In this document: piece after piece, positions 18,066 to 27,079 of the stretch
How the letters are laid out: each line of letters begins with the position of its first letter
Position numbering within the stretch: the first letter of the stretch is position 1
From: Gammaproteobacteria bacterium
GTDB lineage: Bacteria; Pseudomonadota; Gammaproteobacteria; Pseudomonadales; Azotimanducaceae
Direction of reading: 5' to 3'
Length of the DNA stretch: 64,000 bases
NCBI GenBank assembly: GCA_009846005.1
Contig: VXYL01000014.1
Span: 36,478-100,477 of the forward strand
Notes under the pieces: generated by a model
Database searches by the model: none
Seen by the model: the letters and a program-made list of their open reading frames with translations, nothing else
What the model was told of the DNA's origin: nothing
Program-made: the position numbers and the translations under genes

Positions 18066-18381
18066 GGACTCGTATCCTCGGGCTTGGGCCGGTTCGCCCG
18101 CGAGCAGACTCTGGGCCGCCAGCGGAACACCTCGTGCCGGCAAACACTCCGCAGGCGCGGTGAACGTAGCACAAGCTCCCCGGATCGCTCAATCGAGTAC
18201 TCGGCCCCCCTGCTGCTTCCATCGGCCCATACCACCTCGTCGACGAACGGTATTGTCCGCGATGGACCCGGCGGGAACTGACAGCCAACGCCCATTGGCG
18301 TTGTGCGAATTGGCTGAAAGTCGCTTGAGCTGAACGACGAGCCTGGAGCGGTCGCCAGCTGCAACTGAGACGATGCGGCGG
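18066..18381. other. Intergenic region without a recognised gene; one short palindrome
   Basis: 316 bases between the Uma2 gene and the outer-membrane protein. Open frames here lack recognisable content. A 7-bp-arm inverted repeat (caacgcc / ggcgttg, four-base loop) is at 18286-18303; with no T-run it is a weak terminator candidate for the barrel gene at best. Confidence 0.45.
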
Positions 18382-19380
18382 TCAAAGCCGGTAATTCAGC
18401 CTAAGTCCGACATGGGACCGGTTCGTATCCTCCGTGCCCACACGCCAGCGCACGGGCTCGCTGCCGTCGCGACGCAGTTCGGACGGGTGGCCGCGTAGGG
18501 TGATGTAGGAGCCTCCGTCGCCGAACTCCGAGGACCAAAGGTGCCGTGCCCGAATCTCCAGCGACACCCGTTCGGTCAGTGCATAGCCGACGCCGACGGT
18601 CAGGTGTACCGCGTTCAGGCGGTCGCGCAAGCGTTGGCGGGCGCGAGTGTCGCCGCTGACCAGATTGCGCCGGATCTCGTCCTCGTTGGCCAGGCCGGCA
18701 CCCGCGTATATGACGTCGTCGAGGTTGTCCGTTCGTTCCCAGAGCACGTCGTAGTCCATGCTCGCGAAGCCGACGCCGGCGCCAATGCCGACAAACGGGG
18801 TGAATCGGCTGCGGTTGGGGATGTCAACGAACGCGCTGACGAACAGGCCGAGGAACTCGGCGTTGCCAATTCGCTCGTAGGCGTCGGCAAGTTCGGGTGC
18901 CGCGACGGTGTCGTAGGGGACGCCGGAAGGTGCAATGATAGGAGACGATGTGTCCAGACCGACGCTGCCGTAGTCGGCTTCCAGTTCGATTCGATACCGC
19001 TCTCCAAGCCGATAGCCGACGGCCGCCCCGGACTGGGCACCCCACGCGCTGGCGAACCGGCTGGACCAGGCGTCCGCCGCGCCGACAGACCGGTCAGGTG
19101 CGGTGCACGCCGGGAGTTCGGCATAGCGCGGGTTGATGTACTCGTCGCAACGGCTCGCGCGGTCGTCATCCCCGGAGACGAGGCGCATCGACGGCGACCG
19201 ATCGCCACCGACGGCGGCACCGAGGTAGAAGCTGGCGTTCGTCTCGGCTCCGAGCAGTACTGCGATAGTCGCCAGGGCGACTACAAGCGGTCGTCTGCCA
19301 GCGCGCTGCCGGCCACGATTCTTATCGCCAGAGATTCTGACCCCCTTTGCGGGATCGACGGAAGCCGTACCATAACCCAC
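18382..19380 (-). CDS. Outer-membrane beta-barrel protein (opacity/OmpW-like porin fold)
   Basis: Roughly 330 residues, with a signal segment (RRPLVVALATIAVLL...ETNA) and alternating barrel strands: ASFYLGAAVGG, SGAAVGYRLGERYRIELEADYG, FTPFVGIGAGVGFASMDYDV, LTVGVGYALTERVSLEIRARH and a C-terminal VGLRLNYRL. This resembles small eight-stranded surface antigens. The start is uncertain: GTG 19380 is the nearest plausible codon before the signal peptide, although the frame is open to 19506. It is divergent from the permease-like gene at 19416 with almost no intergenic space. Confidence 0.75.
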   Translation of the reverse strand: MGYGTASVDPAKGVRISGDKNRGRQRAGRRPLVVALATIAVLLGAETNASFYLGAAVGGDRSPSMRLVSGDDDRASRCDEYINPRYAELPACTAPDRSVGAADAWSSRFASAWGAQSGAAVGYRLGERYRIELEADYGSVGLDTSSPIIAPSGVPYDTVAAPELADAYERIGNAEFLGLFVSAFVDIPNRSRFTPFVGIGAGVGFASMDYDVLWERTDNLDDVIYAGAGLANEDEIRRNLVSGDTRARQRLRDRLNAVHLTVGVGYALTERVSLEIRARHLWSSEFGDGGSYITLRGHPSELRRDGSEPVRWRVGTEDTNRSHVGLRLNYRL

Positions 19381-19415
19381 CGTGGCGAGGGGCACGACAC
19401 CTCGATGGAGTTCAA

Positions 19416-21608
19416 ATGTTCGCCTATCCCGCGTTAGCAGTCTGCTGCACGGAGTTTCGATCTTCCGTGCGTCGGGTTCGGACGTTCCTCTGCGTCGCCA
19501 TAGCAACCGCCGTGATCCTCGGAACCCTCGTTATCACGACACAGGCAACCAGCCAGATGGCTCCCTTGGCGGGCGCCTATGCGCCGCGGTTCGTGCTCTC
19601 GGCCATGGGCAACTACTGGCTGTGGCTGTTCGTGCTGGCCGTCGTGTTCCTGGCCTTCGATGCGCGGCAACAGGATGAACGCGCCCGCTTCGCCGAGGTC
19701 CTCGATGTACGGCCGATCTCGAACCTGGCCCTGCTCGGCGGCCGCCTTGCCGGCACGGTGCTCGTCGCGTGGCTGGCCTTCATCGCCATCGCGGTATTGA
19801 TCCAGGCGGGCGGCAACATCAGCCACATGGTCTACGAGGCATCCGGCAGCGACACCGCTTCGGTGTGGTCGTCGCTGGCCGTCGCCGTGGAACCGGTGTC
19901 CCTATTCGTTTTGCTGACGATCGACACGCTGCCCGCACTGGCGCTCACAGCCGCGCTGGTGATGTTCCTGACGAGCGCGCTGCGCGCCCGTGTGCCGACG
20001 ATCCTCATCGCGCTGATGCTCATCGGAGTCCACGTCTACGCGGTTGCCAGCGCGCCCATGTTTCTGTTGCCGATCGTGTCGTTGGTCACGAGCTACGCCG
20101 ATTTCGCCTCCGACATCGTGCCGACGGTGCCCGACCCGAGCATCCTGCTTCAACGTGTGGCGCTCCTGTTGTTCGCAGCGGCGCTGTTGATCGGCGCGGC
20201 GGCGTGCCACCCCCGCGACGACGGCCGTTCTCGGCTGCGACAAGGGATGGCCGCTGCGGTGCTAGCCACCCTCGGGGCAGTCGGAATCGCCGGTGCCGTC
20301 GCTCACGCCGCCAACGACCTCGCCCTTCGCGAGCAATGGCTCGCCGCACAGCAGGCGGTACAAGACCTGCAATATCCCGATCTTCGCCGAATCCGGGGCG
20401 AAGTGCGCATCGATCCCGGGAGCGAACTGATCCTGGACCTCGAAATGCGGGTCGCCGCACCGACTGGCGAAACTCCGCAGCGACTCCACTTCAGCATGAA
20501 TCCCGCCCTCGAAGTCGGCGCGGTCCAAGTTGCCGGTACTTCGGCGGATGCCACACATGTCGACGGCGTCCTGGCGATCGAGGTGCCTGAAGCGCTTGGG
20601 CCGGACACCGAACTGACGGTGTCCCTGCAAGCCGGTGGCGTCCCGGATGGCCGCTTTGCGTATCTCGACAGCGCGGTGGACTGGCGCCGCCTGCCCGCGT
20701 CCAACCGGCTCCTTCTGCTCGGAACCGATGCGCTGCTGTTCAACCGGCACTACGTAGCGCTGCCTCCCGGCGCCGTGTGGCTGCCGACTACCGGACCAAA
20801 CCTTGCAGATCGCCCACCGGATGAATTCACCGTGGATCTCTCCATCCACGTACCCGAGACTTGGGTTGTTGCCGGGCCGGGCCGCCGGGAGACGATGACG
20901 GCAGGCCACTTCCGCTTTAGCCCTGCCGCGCCTGTCCCCGAGGTGGGGATCTTCGCGTCCCGTTTCGAACGACGTGCCGTCGAAACCGAGGACGTCACGC
21001 TGGAAGTGTTAACCGTGCCGGAACACGCCGGCCAACTCGATGGCTTCGATGAGGTGATGGAAGGCGACGACGGGCTGGTCGCGCGCATCGGCGCGATGCT
21101 GAAAGCCGCCGCCGAGCGTGGACTCGCGTATCCCTACGAAGCCTTCACCATGGTCGAGGTTCCGTCGCGGTTACGTGGCTATGGCGGCGGGTGGCAGATG
21201 GACACCGCCTTGTTTCCGCCCGGATTGGCATTGCTGCCCGAATACGGGTTTCCGACACGATTCGCGCGCGTCTACCGGGACCGGCGCTACAGCTTCGGCG
21301 TTGGCCCGAAGCTGCCGAGCGAAGAGGCCGACCGCAAGCAGGGCATGCTGTGGCGTCTGTTCGCACTCGAAAGCGCGGCCGACACGCCGCAACACGCCGT
21401 TAGGAACGTTTTCACTGCCGATGCCCGCGGCCCCGGTACCATGGCGGTCGATGCACTATGTCGCATCTTGGCGGTGCGTACGCTTTGGCGGCTTTACGGC
21501 GACGAGTCGAAGGCCCTGTTCGCCGCGCATCGGTTTGCGCGACCGGCCACCGATGCCAATCCGCTTCGGCAATTCGTCTGGGGAGGCGGACCGGACGAAT
21601 GCCGATAG
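19416..21608 (+). CDS. Membrane permease/M1-peptidase-like protein, N-terminal part (frame-split)
   Basis: 730 residues. The first 290 or so contain about seven hydrophobic helices like an ABC-2-type permease (FLCVAIATAVILGTLVI, YWLWLFVLAVVFLAF, LVAWLAFIAIAVLI and on). A soluble region then resembles the N-terminal and central domains of M1 aminopeptidases (LHFSMNPALEV, YPYEAFTMVEVPSRLRGYGGG). The zinc motif HExxH is not present, so it is probably catalytically dead. Homologues normally sit beside an ABC ATPase gene, which is absent here. The frame stops at 21608, apparently mid-domain, and continues in another frame at 21599. Confidence 0.7.
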   Translation: MFAYPALAVCCTEFRSSVRRVRTFLCVAIATAVILGTLVITTQATSQMAPLAGAYAPRFVLSAMGNYWLWLFVLAVVFLAFDARQQDERARFAEVLDVRPISNLALLGGRLAGTVLVAWLAFIAIAVLIQAGGNISHMVYEASGSDTASVWSSLAVAVEPVSLFVLLTIDTLPALALTAALVMFLTSALRARVPTILIALMLIGVHVYAVASAPMFLLPIVSLVTSYADFASDIVPTVPDPSILLQRVALLLFAAALLIGAAACHPRDDGRSRLRQGMAAAVLATLGAVGIAGAVAHAANDLALREQWLAAQQAVQDLQYPDLRRIRGEVRIDPGSELILDLEMRVAAPTGETPQRLHFSMNPALEVGAVQVAGTSADATHVDGVLAIEVPEALGPDTELTVSLQAGGVPDGRFAYLDSAVDWRRLPASNRLLLLGTDALLFNRHYVALPPGAVWLPTTGPNLADRPPDEFTVDLSIHVPETWVVAGPGRRETMTAGHFRFSPAAPVPEVGIFASRFERRAVETEDVTLEVLTVPEHAGQLDGFDEVMEGDDGLVARIGAMLKAAAERGLAYPYEAFTMVEVPSRLRGYGGGWQMDTALFPPGLALLPEYGFPTRFARVYRDRRYSFGVGPKLPSEEADRKQGMLWRLFALESAADTPQHAVRNVFTADARGPGTMAVDALCRILAVRTLWRLYGDESKALFAAHRFARPATDANPLRQFVWGGGPDECR

Positions 21609-22810
21609 TGCCGAACGAGCCGCACGTTTGGGAGACTGCGGAGCGCGTGGCGCTAACCGACGTCGCCGATCTCCAAGATGGCGGGCTCGCCATGGATGTC
21701 CTGGCGTTGCGCGTGGGCCAGACGGCGAAGATCATCACCGACCGTTATGGCACCGACCAGGTCGCTGACCTTCTGGCCGCACTTCGCACGCAGAATCCAG
21801 GCGCAGGCATCTTGGCGCAGGACCTATCGCACGCAGGCACGGAGGCCGGCATGGAGCTGGACGGTTTGCTCGGCGACTGGCTGAACGCGACCGACATGCC
21901 GGCCTTTCGGGCGTCGCCTGTCGAAGCCTTCAGGATCGGCGACGACGATGACGGTACGCCGCGTTACCAAGCCCTCGTCAAGGTGCGAAACGACAGACCG
22001 GTACCGGGCCTCGTGCGGTTTACGGCGGTGAGCCGCAGTGCAGCCAGCGACAACCGGGTCTGGTCGAGCTCGGACCCTTTCCCCGTTCCGGGCGAATCGG
22101 CGATCGAGGTGGGTCTCGTAACGTCGAACCCCCTGGAGGAGCTCTGGCTGCGGCCGTATCTGTCGCTGAACCGTGCCGACCAGCGGCTGTCCGTGCCGCA
22201 GGTGGACGAGACGGTGTTCAACGACTGGGAGCCTCTCGACGGGGCACGCCCGAGCGTGTGGCACCCGGCCAGCCCGGGCATGGTCGTCGACGATCTCGAC
22301 GACGGTTTCTCCGTAGATGCGACGGCCGAGGCCACGCGCTTTGGCCGGACGCGGGACCAGGAGTTCGCCGAGACCGATCGAGGTCTGCCGGTGTATCGCG
22401 GTGCGCTTGCGTCTTGGTGGAAGCGCCAAGCTTTGCCGACTGCGTGGGGACGCTACCGACGAACGGTGGCGCGCATCGCTCCCGGACAGGGAGACAGTCG
22501 TGCCGTATTCGAGGCCGAACTCCCGGAGGGTGGCCAATGGCTTCTTCAATACCATGTGCCGAGCCTACGCGTAATGGGTCTGGGCTCATCAGCTTGGGGT
22601 CCGCAGGATGAACAGGGCGTGGTCCACTTGGAGGTCGTCGGCGGCCAAACCCAAGAGACGGTCGACTTCGACGCTGGCGAGGCAGAGACCGGCTGGAACG
22701 AGGTCGACGTCTTCGATCTTCCCGCAGGTACGGTCACGGTCTCCGTTTCCAACAACACGACGGGAGCAACGGTTGTTGCCGACGCGATCCGCTGGGACCA
22801 ACGACCCTGA
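21599..22810 (+). CDS. C-terminal part of the M1-like membrane protein, with golvesin-like domain
   Basis: 403 residues from ATG 21599, overlapping the upstream stop by 10 bases in the -1 frame. The first 90 residues (PHVWETAERVALTDV ... LALRVGQTAKIITDRYG ... DGLLGDWLNATDMPAF) look like the helical C-terminal domain of M1-type peptidases. Beta-rich segments follow, and residues about 250-400 resemble a golvesin-type carbohydrate-binding-like domain ending TTGATVVADAIRWDQ. It has no signal peptide and makes most sense as the continuation of 19416-21608. Whether it is made separately by coupled initiation, by frameshifting, or is a broken gene cannot be decided here. Confidence 0.62.
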   Translation: MPIVPNEPHVWETAERVALTDVADLQDGGLAMDVLALRVGQTAKIITDRYGTDQVADLLAALRTQNPGAGILAQDLSHAGTEAGMELDGLLGDWLNATDMPAFRASPVEAFRIGDDDDGTPRYQALVKVRNDRPVPGLVRFTAVSRSAASDNRVWSSSDPFPVPGESAIEVGLVTSNPLEELWLRPYLSLNRADQRLSVPQVDETVFNDWEPLDGARPSVWHPASPGMVVDDLDDGFSVDATAEATRFGRTRDQEFAETDRGLPVYRGALASWWKRQALPTAWGRYRRTVARIAPGQGDSRAVFEAELPEGGQWLLQYHVPSLRVMGLGSSAWGPQDEQGVVHLEVVGGQTQETVDFDAGEAETGWNEVDVFDLPAGTVTVSVSNNTTGATVVADAIRWDQRP

Positions 22811-22865
22811 CGGTCAAGAGGCACTGACGCTGCAGAACGTCGAAGCGGTGGCGTTCGCGCCTAAC

Positions 22866-23318
22866 TCACACCAGACTGTGCGGAAACTTGGAGTCGAAGA
22901 TGTGCCTGCCGCCCGTCGTCCACTCGGACTTGGGAAGCTCGTAGTAGGCTTCGAGTTCGTTGTTGTCGTGGTCGCGAAAATAAACGCCCAGGGACAATCC
23001 GTGGTCCCCGATACCTACGATCGGGATGTCGTTGTCCTTTAGTCGCTGATGCAGCGCCTTGAGGTCTTCGAAGGACTCCATCTGCCAGGCCATGTGGACA
23101 AGCCGTTGGCCCTTCTCGCCGGCGTCGGGCTCGTCATCATCGAACCGTACGACCAGAAGTTCGTGGGATAGCTCGGTGTTCGCGGACATGAAAACCGCGT
23201 GTCCTCCGAACTTCGCGGTTACGGTGAGTCCGAGGATCCGAGTATAGAAAACCTCCGCTCGTTCCAGGTTCCGCACCTTGACGACCACGTGTCCTAGCTG
23301 TTTCGGGGCCAATCCCAC
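22866..23318 (-). CDS. VOC-family metalloenzyme (glyoxalase / extradiol dioxygenase fold)
   Basis: A 150-residue vicinal-oxygen-chelate protein with two beta-alpha-beta-beta-beta modules. Likely metal ligands are H10 (QLGHVVVKV), H75 (RLVHMAWQM) and E123 (NNELEAYYE). Short type-I extradiol dioxygenases and glyoxalase-like enzymes have this layout. It begins 25 bases after the Rieske oxygenase stop on the same strand, so a ring-hydroxylation / ring-cleavage pair is a reasonable inference. The substrate is unknown. Confidence 0.85.
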   Translation of the reverse strand: MGLAPKQLGHVVVKVRNLERAEVFYTRILGLTVTAKFGGHAVFMSANTELSHELLVVRFDDDEPDAGEKGQRLVHMAWQMESFEDLKALHQRLKDNDIPIVGIGDHGLSLGVYFRDHDNNELEAYYELPKSEWTTGGRHIFDSKFPHSLV

Positions 23319-23343
23319 GTTGATTTCCCCTGGGCCGGCGCGA

Positions 23344-24534
23344 CTAGCTGGGCATCGCTTCCAGCAGCGGCCTGCCCAAGCCGCGGCGGTGGGCGTTGTG
23401 GTAGTGCAGTAACGCGGGTTCGTTGCGCCCGAACAGGATGTGGCTCTGAATGCCCGCGTCGGCGCAGCGCTGGGTGGACTCGGCCATCCGGTAGTCCTCG
23501 TTCATGATGACGTGGTTGAAGTCGTCGAAGCGGTTCTCGTAGGAACGTTCCGGGTGCGCCGGATCCGCGAAGTACGACTTCATTTCCGGCAGAACATAGT
23601 AGGCGTGCGCCGTCGTGCTCTTGGCCGGATCGTCGGCGTCGGGGAAGATCCGCAGCACGTCCACGGCGTAGGGGTCGACCAGGAAGATCGTGTTCGGATA
23701 GATGAAGTAGACCGACAACGTCATCAGCCGGAACGGCCACTCGTTGACATCGGGTACCGCCTTCGCGATCTCCGGGAAGCGGTTGAAGGCGAACACCATG
23801 CGGTAGTTCGGGCCGAAGGTGTCGTGGGTCTGCAGGTTGCCCCGGATGTCCTTGGACAGGCTCTCGCGGTGCAGGACATCGAAATGGTAGTTCTCGCCGA
23901 AGGTGTCGATGGCGAGCTTCCAGTTGATCTTGGCGTGGAGCACCTGGGACGCCGCATAGCTCGGCCCGTCGAGCTTCCAGTGGGCCATGTCGTCCTGCAG
24001 ACCGCCCAGGCATTGGTCGACGTCGATCTCGCCGCCCGGCGTCGGTTTCACCCACAGCATGTTGTGGCGTTCGACGGCGGGCAACTCGATCAAGCCGTAC
24101 TCGCTCTTGTCGATCTCGCCGAACCGGTCGGCCTTGTTGATGGCGATGAGGTTGCCGTTCGACGCGTAGGTCCAGGCGTGGAACGGGCAACTGAACCGCA
24201 CGCGGTTGCCCCGGCCGTCGGGAACGACCTGGGTGCCGCGGTGGCGGCAGGTATTGGCGAAGGCGCGGAAGCGGCCATCGCCGTCCCGGGTCATGAGGAT
24301 CGGCAGGCCGGTCTCGCTGTCCGCCCAGTAGCTGCCGTTCTCCGGCAGGTCGGCGGATAGCCCCATGAAGAGCGGCGTCTGACGGAAGAAGATGTTCCGC
24401 TCCTCGGCCAGGAGTTCGGGAGACGTGTAGTCCGAAAGGGGGCTCCTGACGATGCCTTCGCCCTGAACCGGACCGCCGTTCTCCAACCCGTCCTTCAGGA
24501 TACCGATCAGCCGTTGTCGTTCTTCGTTGCGCAT
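23344..24534 (-). CDS. Rieske [2Fe-2S] ring-hydroxylating oxygenase, alpha subunit
   Basis: A 396-residue oxygenase. The Rieske cluster ligands are CRHRG and CPFHAWTY, about 18 residues apart. The mononuclear iron site is in DTFGENYHFDVLHRES, with a late acidic residue in NEDYRM. Members hydroxylate aromatic rings or quaternary ammonium compounds. No reductase, ferredoxin or beta-subunit gene is nearby, so electron donors must come from elsewhere. It is followed by the VOC gene. Confidence 0.92.
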   Translation of the reverse strand: MRNEERQRLIGILKDGLENGGPVQGEGIVRSPLSDYTSPELLAEERNIFFRQTPLFMGLSADLPENGSYWADSETGLPILMTRDGDGRFRAFANTCRHRGTQVVPDGRGNRVRFSCPFHAWTYASNGNLIAINKADRFGEIDKSEYGLIELPAVERHNMLWVKPTPGGEIDVDQCLGGLQDDMAHWKLDGPSYAASQVLHAKINWKLAIDTFGENYHFDVLHRESLSKDIRGNLQTHDTFGPNYRMVFAFNRFPEIAKAVPDVNEWPFRLMTLSVYFIYPNTIFLVDPYAVDVLRIFPDADDPAKSTTAHAYYVLPEMKSYFADPAHPERSYENRFDDFNHVIMNEDYRMAESTQRCADAGIQSHILFGRNEPALLHYHNAHRRGLGRPLLEAMPS

Positions 24535-24589
24535 CGGGGTACTTTAACCGAAAGAAGCGGTCAGGTTGGGAGGGAGGTGGACCAGATCG

Positions 24590-24850
24590 TCATGTCTGTC
24601 TGCTCGAGCTTCCTTCGCGAATCTCACCCAAGATCCGAGCTTGACGTCGGAGCCGTTCTTCGCGCTCATCCTGCTGGGCTTGGAACTCTCCAAGAGCCGC
24701 CTCCTTGGCTCGATCCAGGCTTTCGCCCAAGTCCTGAAGTGAACGCTTACGTCCACGACTCTCCCAAGCGTCGACGCCAATAGCCGCAAGGAAGATCACG
24801 ATAGGCACCAAGACGATGCCTATTGCCCAGCTAATCAGTGTTTCGAACAT
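24590..24850 (-). CDS. Small single-pass membrane protein with charged helical tail
   Basis: 86 residues: one N-terminal membrane helix (ISWAIGIVLVPIVIFLAAIGV) then a long charged, probably coiled-coil tail (LGESLDRAKEAALGEFQAQQDEREERLRR). It lies between the GNAT and Rieske genes on the same strand. I know no function. The clean helix-plus-tail pattern supports it as a real gene despite its size. Confidence 0.5.
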   Translation of the reverse strand: MFETLISWAIGIVLVPIVIFLAAIGVDAWESRGRKRSLQDLGESLDRAKEAALGEFQAQQDEREERLRRQARILGEIREGSSSRQT

Positions 24851-24956
24851 CGTGTTGCATTCCCGCTCACGTCGGTCTGCCCACCACGCTAGCGTTGAGT
24901 TGTCGCCCCGACACAGATCCCGATGTGCCGGATATTACGCGAGGCGACCACCCGTG

Positions 24957-25856
24957 CTACAGCGAACGTGGGCCGAGAACAAGGTCGACTCTCTCCTCCC
25001 ACACAGCAAAGCCCAGCCGCTCATACAGGCGGCGAGCGGGATTGTCGTCCATGACGACGAGCGTGATCGTGCGGTCTCCCAGGCTCGCGATTGCCGCAAG
25101 CGTGAGCGCTTCGCCGAGTCCCCTGCGGCGGTGGGCCGGGTGGACGGCGACCTCTTCGATCACGCCGCCCTCGGGCGGACGGCTCGTCAGAACATAGCCG
25201 GCCACGTCGTCATTGTCGGCGACCGCGAGGCGCAGGTCGTCGTTGTTCGCTCGGCGGAAGGAATCCGCAATCTCGGCGGTGTCGTCACCCTCGTAGTAGT
25301 CCTCTGGCCAAGCGGCATAGTAGGTGGCGAGCAGGGATGGCAGCAGCGACTCGTTGAAGTGTGCCCAGCGATAGGGGCGCGGCAAGGTCTTTGGTGCCGG
25401 CGTCTCGGCCGCAAGACGCATGATCGTCGTTTTCGAAGACGGTCCGAATCCCGCGGCACCGAGCAATCGGTACACGGGACGGTCAACGACATCGGGCCGT
25501 AGCGTTTGGCCCCCTTCCTTGGCGAACAGGCTGGTTTCCAGCGCCGTCCCCCGACTCGCGGCGTCTTCGCAGGCCCCCTGGATCAGCACCCGTGCCGCAT
25601 CCAAGTTTGACGCAATCCCATGAACCCTCGTGAGGGAGGGGGGCGGTGCCTGATAGGTGCCTGAAAAACCCTGGACAACGCCCGCCGCCTCGGCAACTCG
25701 GATCGAGGTCGGATATAGCTCCTGCCATCGTTCGGCAAGTTTTGCCATCAGGCCAGGCAGACCACCCCACTGAATACAACGGATGTCCGCCGCAAGGTTC
25801 TCGATGGCCGCAAGATCCTCCTGGCGGGCGGGCCGAAGCGATGGGTGCGCGTTCAT
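24957..25856 (-). CDS. GNAT-family N-acetyltransferase
   Basis: 299 residues. The C-terminal half holds the acetyl-CoA-binding motif A (GGVIEEVAVHPAHRRRGLGEAL, key residues R/Q-x-x-G-x-G/A as RRRGLG) and motif B (MDDNPARRLYERLGF). The N-terminal half is a degenerate second GNAT-like domain (SLRPARQEDLAAIENLA). ATG 25856 overlaps the CoA-transferase stop by 4 bases (ATGA), so the genes are coupled. The substrate is unknown; it may acylate a compound from the same pathway. Confidence 0.88.
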   Translation of the reverse strand: MNAHPSLRPARQEDLAAIENLAADIRCIQWGGLPGLMAKLAERWQELYPTSIRVAEAAGVVQGFSGTYQAPPPSLTRVHGIASNLDAARVLIQGACEDAASRGTALETSLFAKEGGQTLRPDVVDRPVYRLLGAAGFGPSSKTTIMRLAAETPAPKTLPRPYRWAHFNESLLPSLLATYYAAWPEDYYEGDDTAEIADSFRRANNDDLRLAVADNDDVAGYVLTSRPPEGGVIEEVAVHPAHRRRGLGEALTLAAIASLGDRTITLVVMDDNPARRLYERLGFAVWEERVDLVLGPRSL

Positions 25857-27079
25857 TTCGGCGGTTTGTCGACGAGCACGCCGGCTTCTTCGAGGGCGGC
25901 CGTGCGGGCATCGTCGTAGTCGAGCCATTCCCGCAGCACGGCGCGGTTGTCGTTGCCGAGACGCGGACACGGCGTCCAGTCGTCGCTGCCGACACCGGCC
26001 ATCTTGATGGGACTTCCCGGCATCGGCGTGGGGCCGGGTTCGATGGGGACGAAGAACCCTCGGGATCGGACCTGAGGATCGGAGGTCATGTCCGGCGTGA
26101 CGTTGACGGGCCCTGCGGGTACACCGACAGCTTGTAGCGCCCGAGCGGCCCGCTCCTTCGAACGCAGCGATGCCCACCGCGCGATGGCCTCGTCGATGTC
26201 GTCGTGGTTGGCGAAACGCGTTGCCAGATTGGCGTGCGGCTGCAAGCCATCGACGACGCCGCACAAGGCCTGCCAATCGCCGTCGTCACGGCAGGTCACG
26301 GCAATCCAGGCATCGTCGCCGGCGCAGGGGTAGACGCCGTGAGGCGCCATCTGCGGGTGCCGGTTGCCGATCGTCTCGATCTTCCCGCCAAGCTGGTGCT
26401 CGATCAGCCACGGTCCCGAATAGCTGACGCCGCCCTCGTGCAGAGACATCTCGACGTACGCACCCTTACCCGTTCGTTCGCGCCGGCGAAGGGCGTCGAG
26501 CACGGCTGCCGTGGCGTTGACCGAGGTGATGGGATCCATCAGCGCCATCGCCGTGTTGCGGGGTTCGGCGGCGCTGTACCCCATCACGTTGGTGAGCCCG
26601 GAGAGCCCTTCGACCGACGGCCCGAAGGCAACCCGCTCCCGGTACGGCCCGGTCTTGCCGTAGCCGGGTATGGCCACGTAGATGATCTGCGGGTTCACGG
26701 CGGCGATGTCGTCGTAGTCGAGGCCCAGGTCGGGCATCGCGCGGGCGCTGAAGTTCTCGATGACCACGTCCGCTTCCCGGGCCAACTCGAGGAACGTCTC
26801 GCGGCCGTCGCGGGCCTTGAGATCGATGGCGACACTCTGCTTGTTGCGCTGCAGCTTGACGAACACCGCGTTCAGGTTCCACGGTTCCAATGGCGTGGTA
26901 CCGCCGATCCAGCCGCCGATGGACAGGCCGCCCCGGTAGCGCCGCGGCCCGCGGCTCAATGGACCCTCGATCTTGACGACCGTCGCGCCTAGGTCGGCGA
27001 GCACCCGGGTCGCCAGCGGACCCGCCCAGACGTGGGTCAGGTCGAGAATGCGGATGCCGTGCAGCGGACCGTCAGCCAT
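25853..27079 (-). CDS. CaiB/BaiF family CoA transferase (second of a pair)
   Basis: A 408-residue class III CoA transferase. Signatures: GIRILDLTHVWAGPLATRVLADLGATVVKIE at the N-terminus, the catalytic-Asp region in the LGLDYDDIAAVNPQIIYV segment, and GKGAYVEMSLHEGG. These enzymes move CoA between acids through an aspartyl-CoA intermediate. ATG 27079 overlaps the end of the upstream CaiB gene by 8 bases; the two are probably subunits of a heteromer. The GNAT gene follows with a 4-base overlap. Confidence 0.92.
   Translation of the reverse strand: MADGPLHGIRILDLTHVWAGPLATRVLADLGATVVKIEGPLSRGPRRYRGGLSIGGWIGGTTPLEPWNLNAVFVKLQRNKQSVAIDLKARDGRETFLELAREADVVIENFSARAMPDLGLDYDDIAAVNPQIIYVAIPGYGKTGPYRERVAFGPSVEGLSGLTNVMGYSAAEPRNTAMALMDPITSVNATAAVLDALRRRERTGKGAYVEMSLHEGGVSYSGPWLIEHQLGGKIETIGNRHPQMAPHGVYPCAGDDAWIAVTCRDDGDWQALCGVVDGLQPHANLATRFANHDDIDEAIARWASLRSKERAARALQAVGVPAGPVNVTPDMTSDPQVRSRGFFVPIEPGPTPMPGSPIKMAGVGSDDWTPCPRLGNDNRAVLREWLDYDDARTAALEEAGVLVDKPPK

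Noticed and set aside
17586..18281. 231-codon plus-strand frame over Uma2
   Set aside because: Antisense to the Uma2 gene, whose PD-(D/E)XK-like motifs and coiled coil are clear.
20262..20909. 215-codon minus-strand frame in the permease-like gene
   Set aside because: No motif or ribosome site; it is a shadow of the membrane/M1-like protein.
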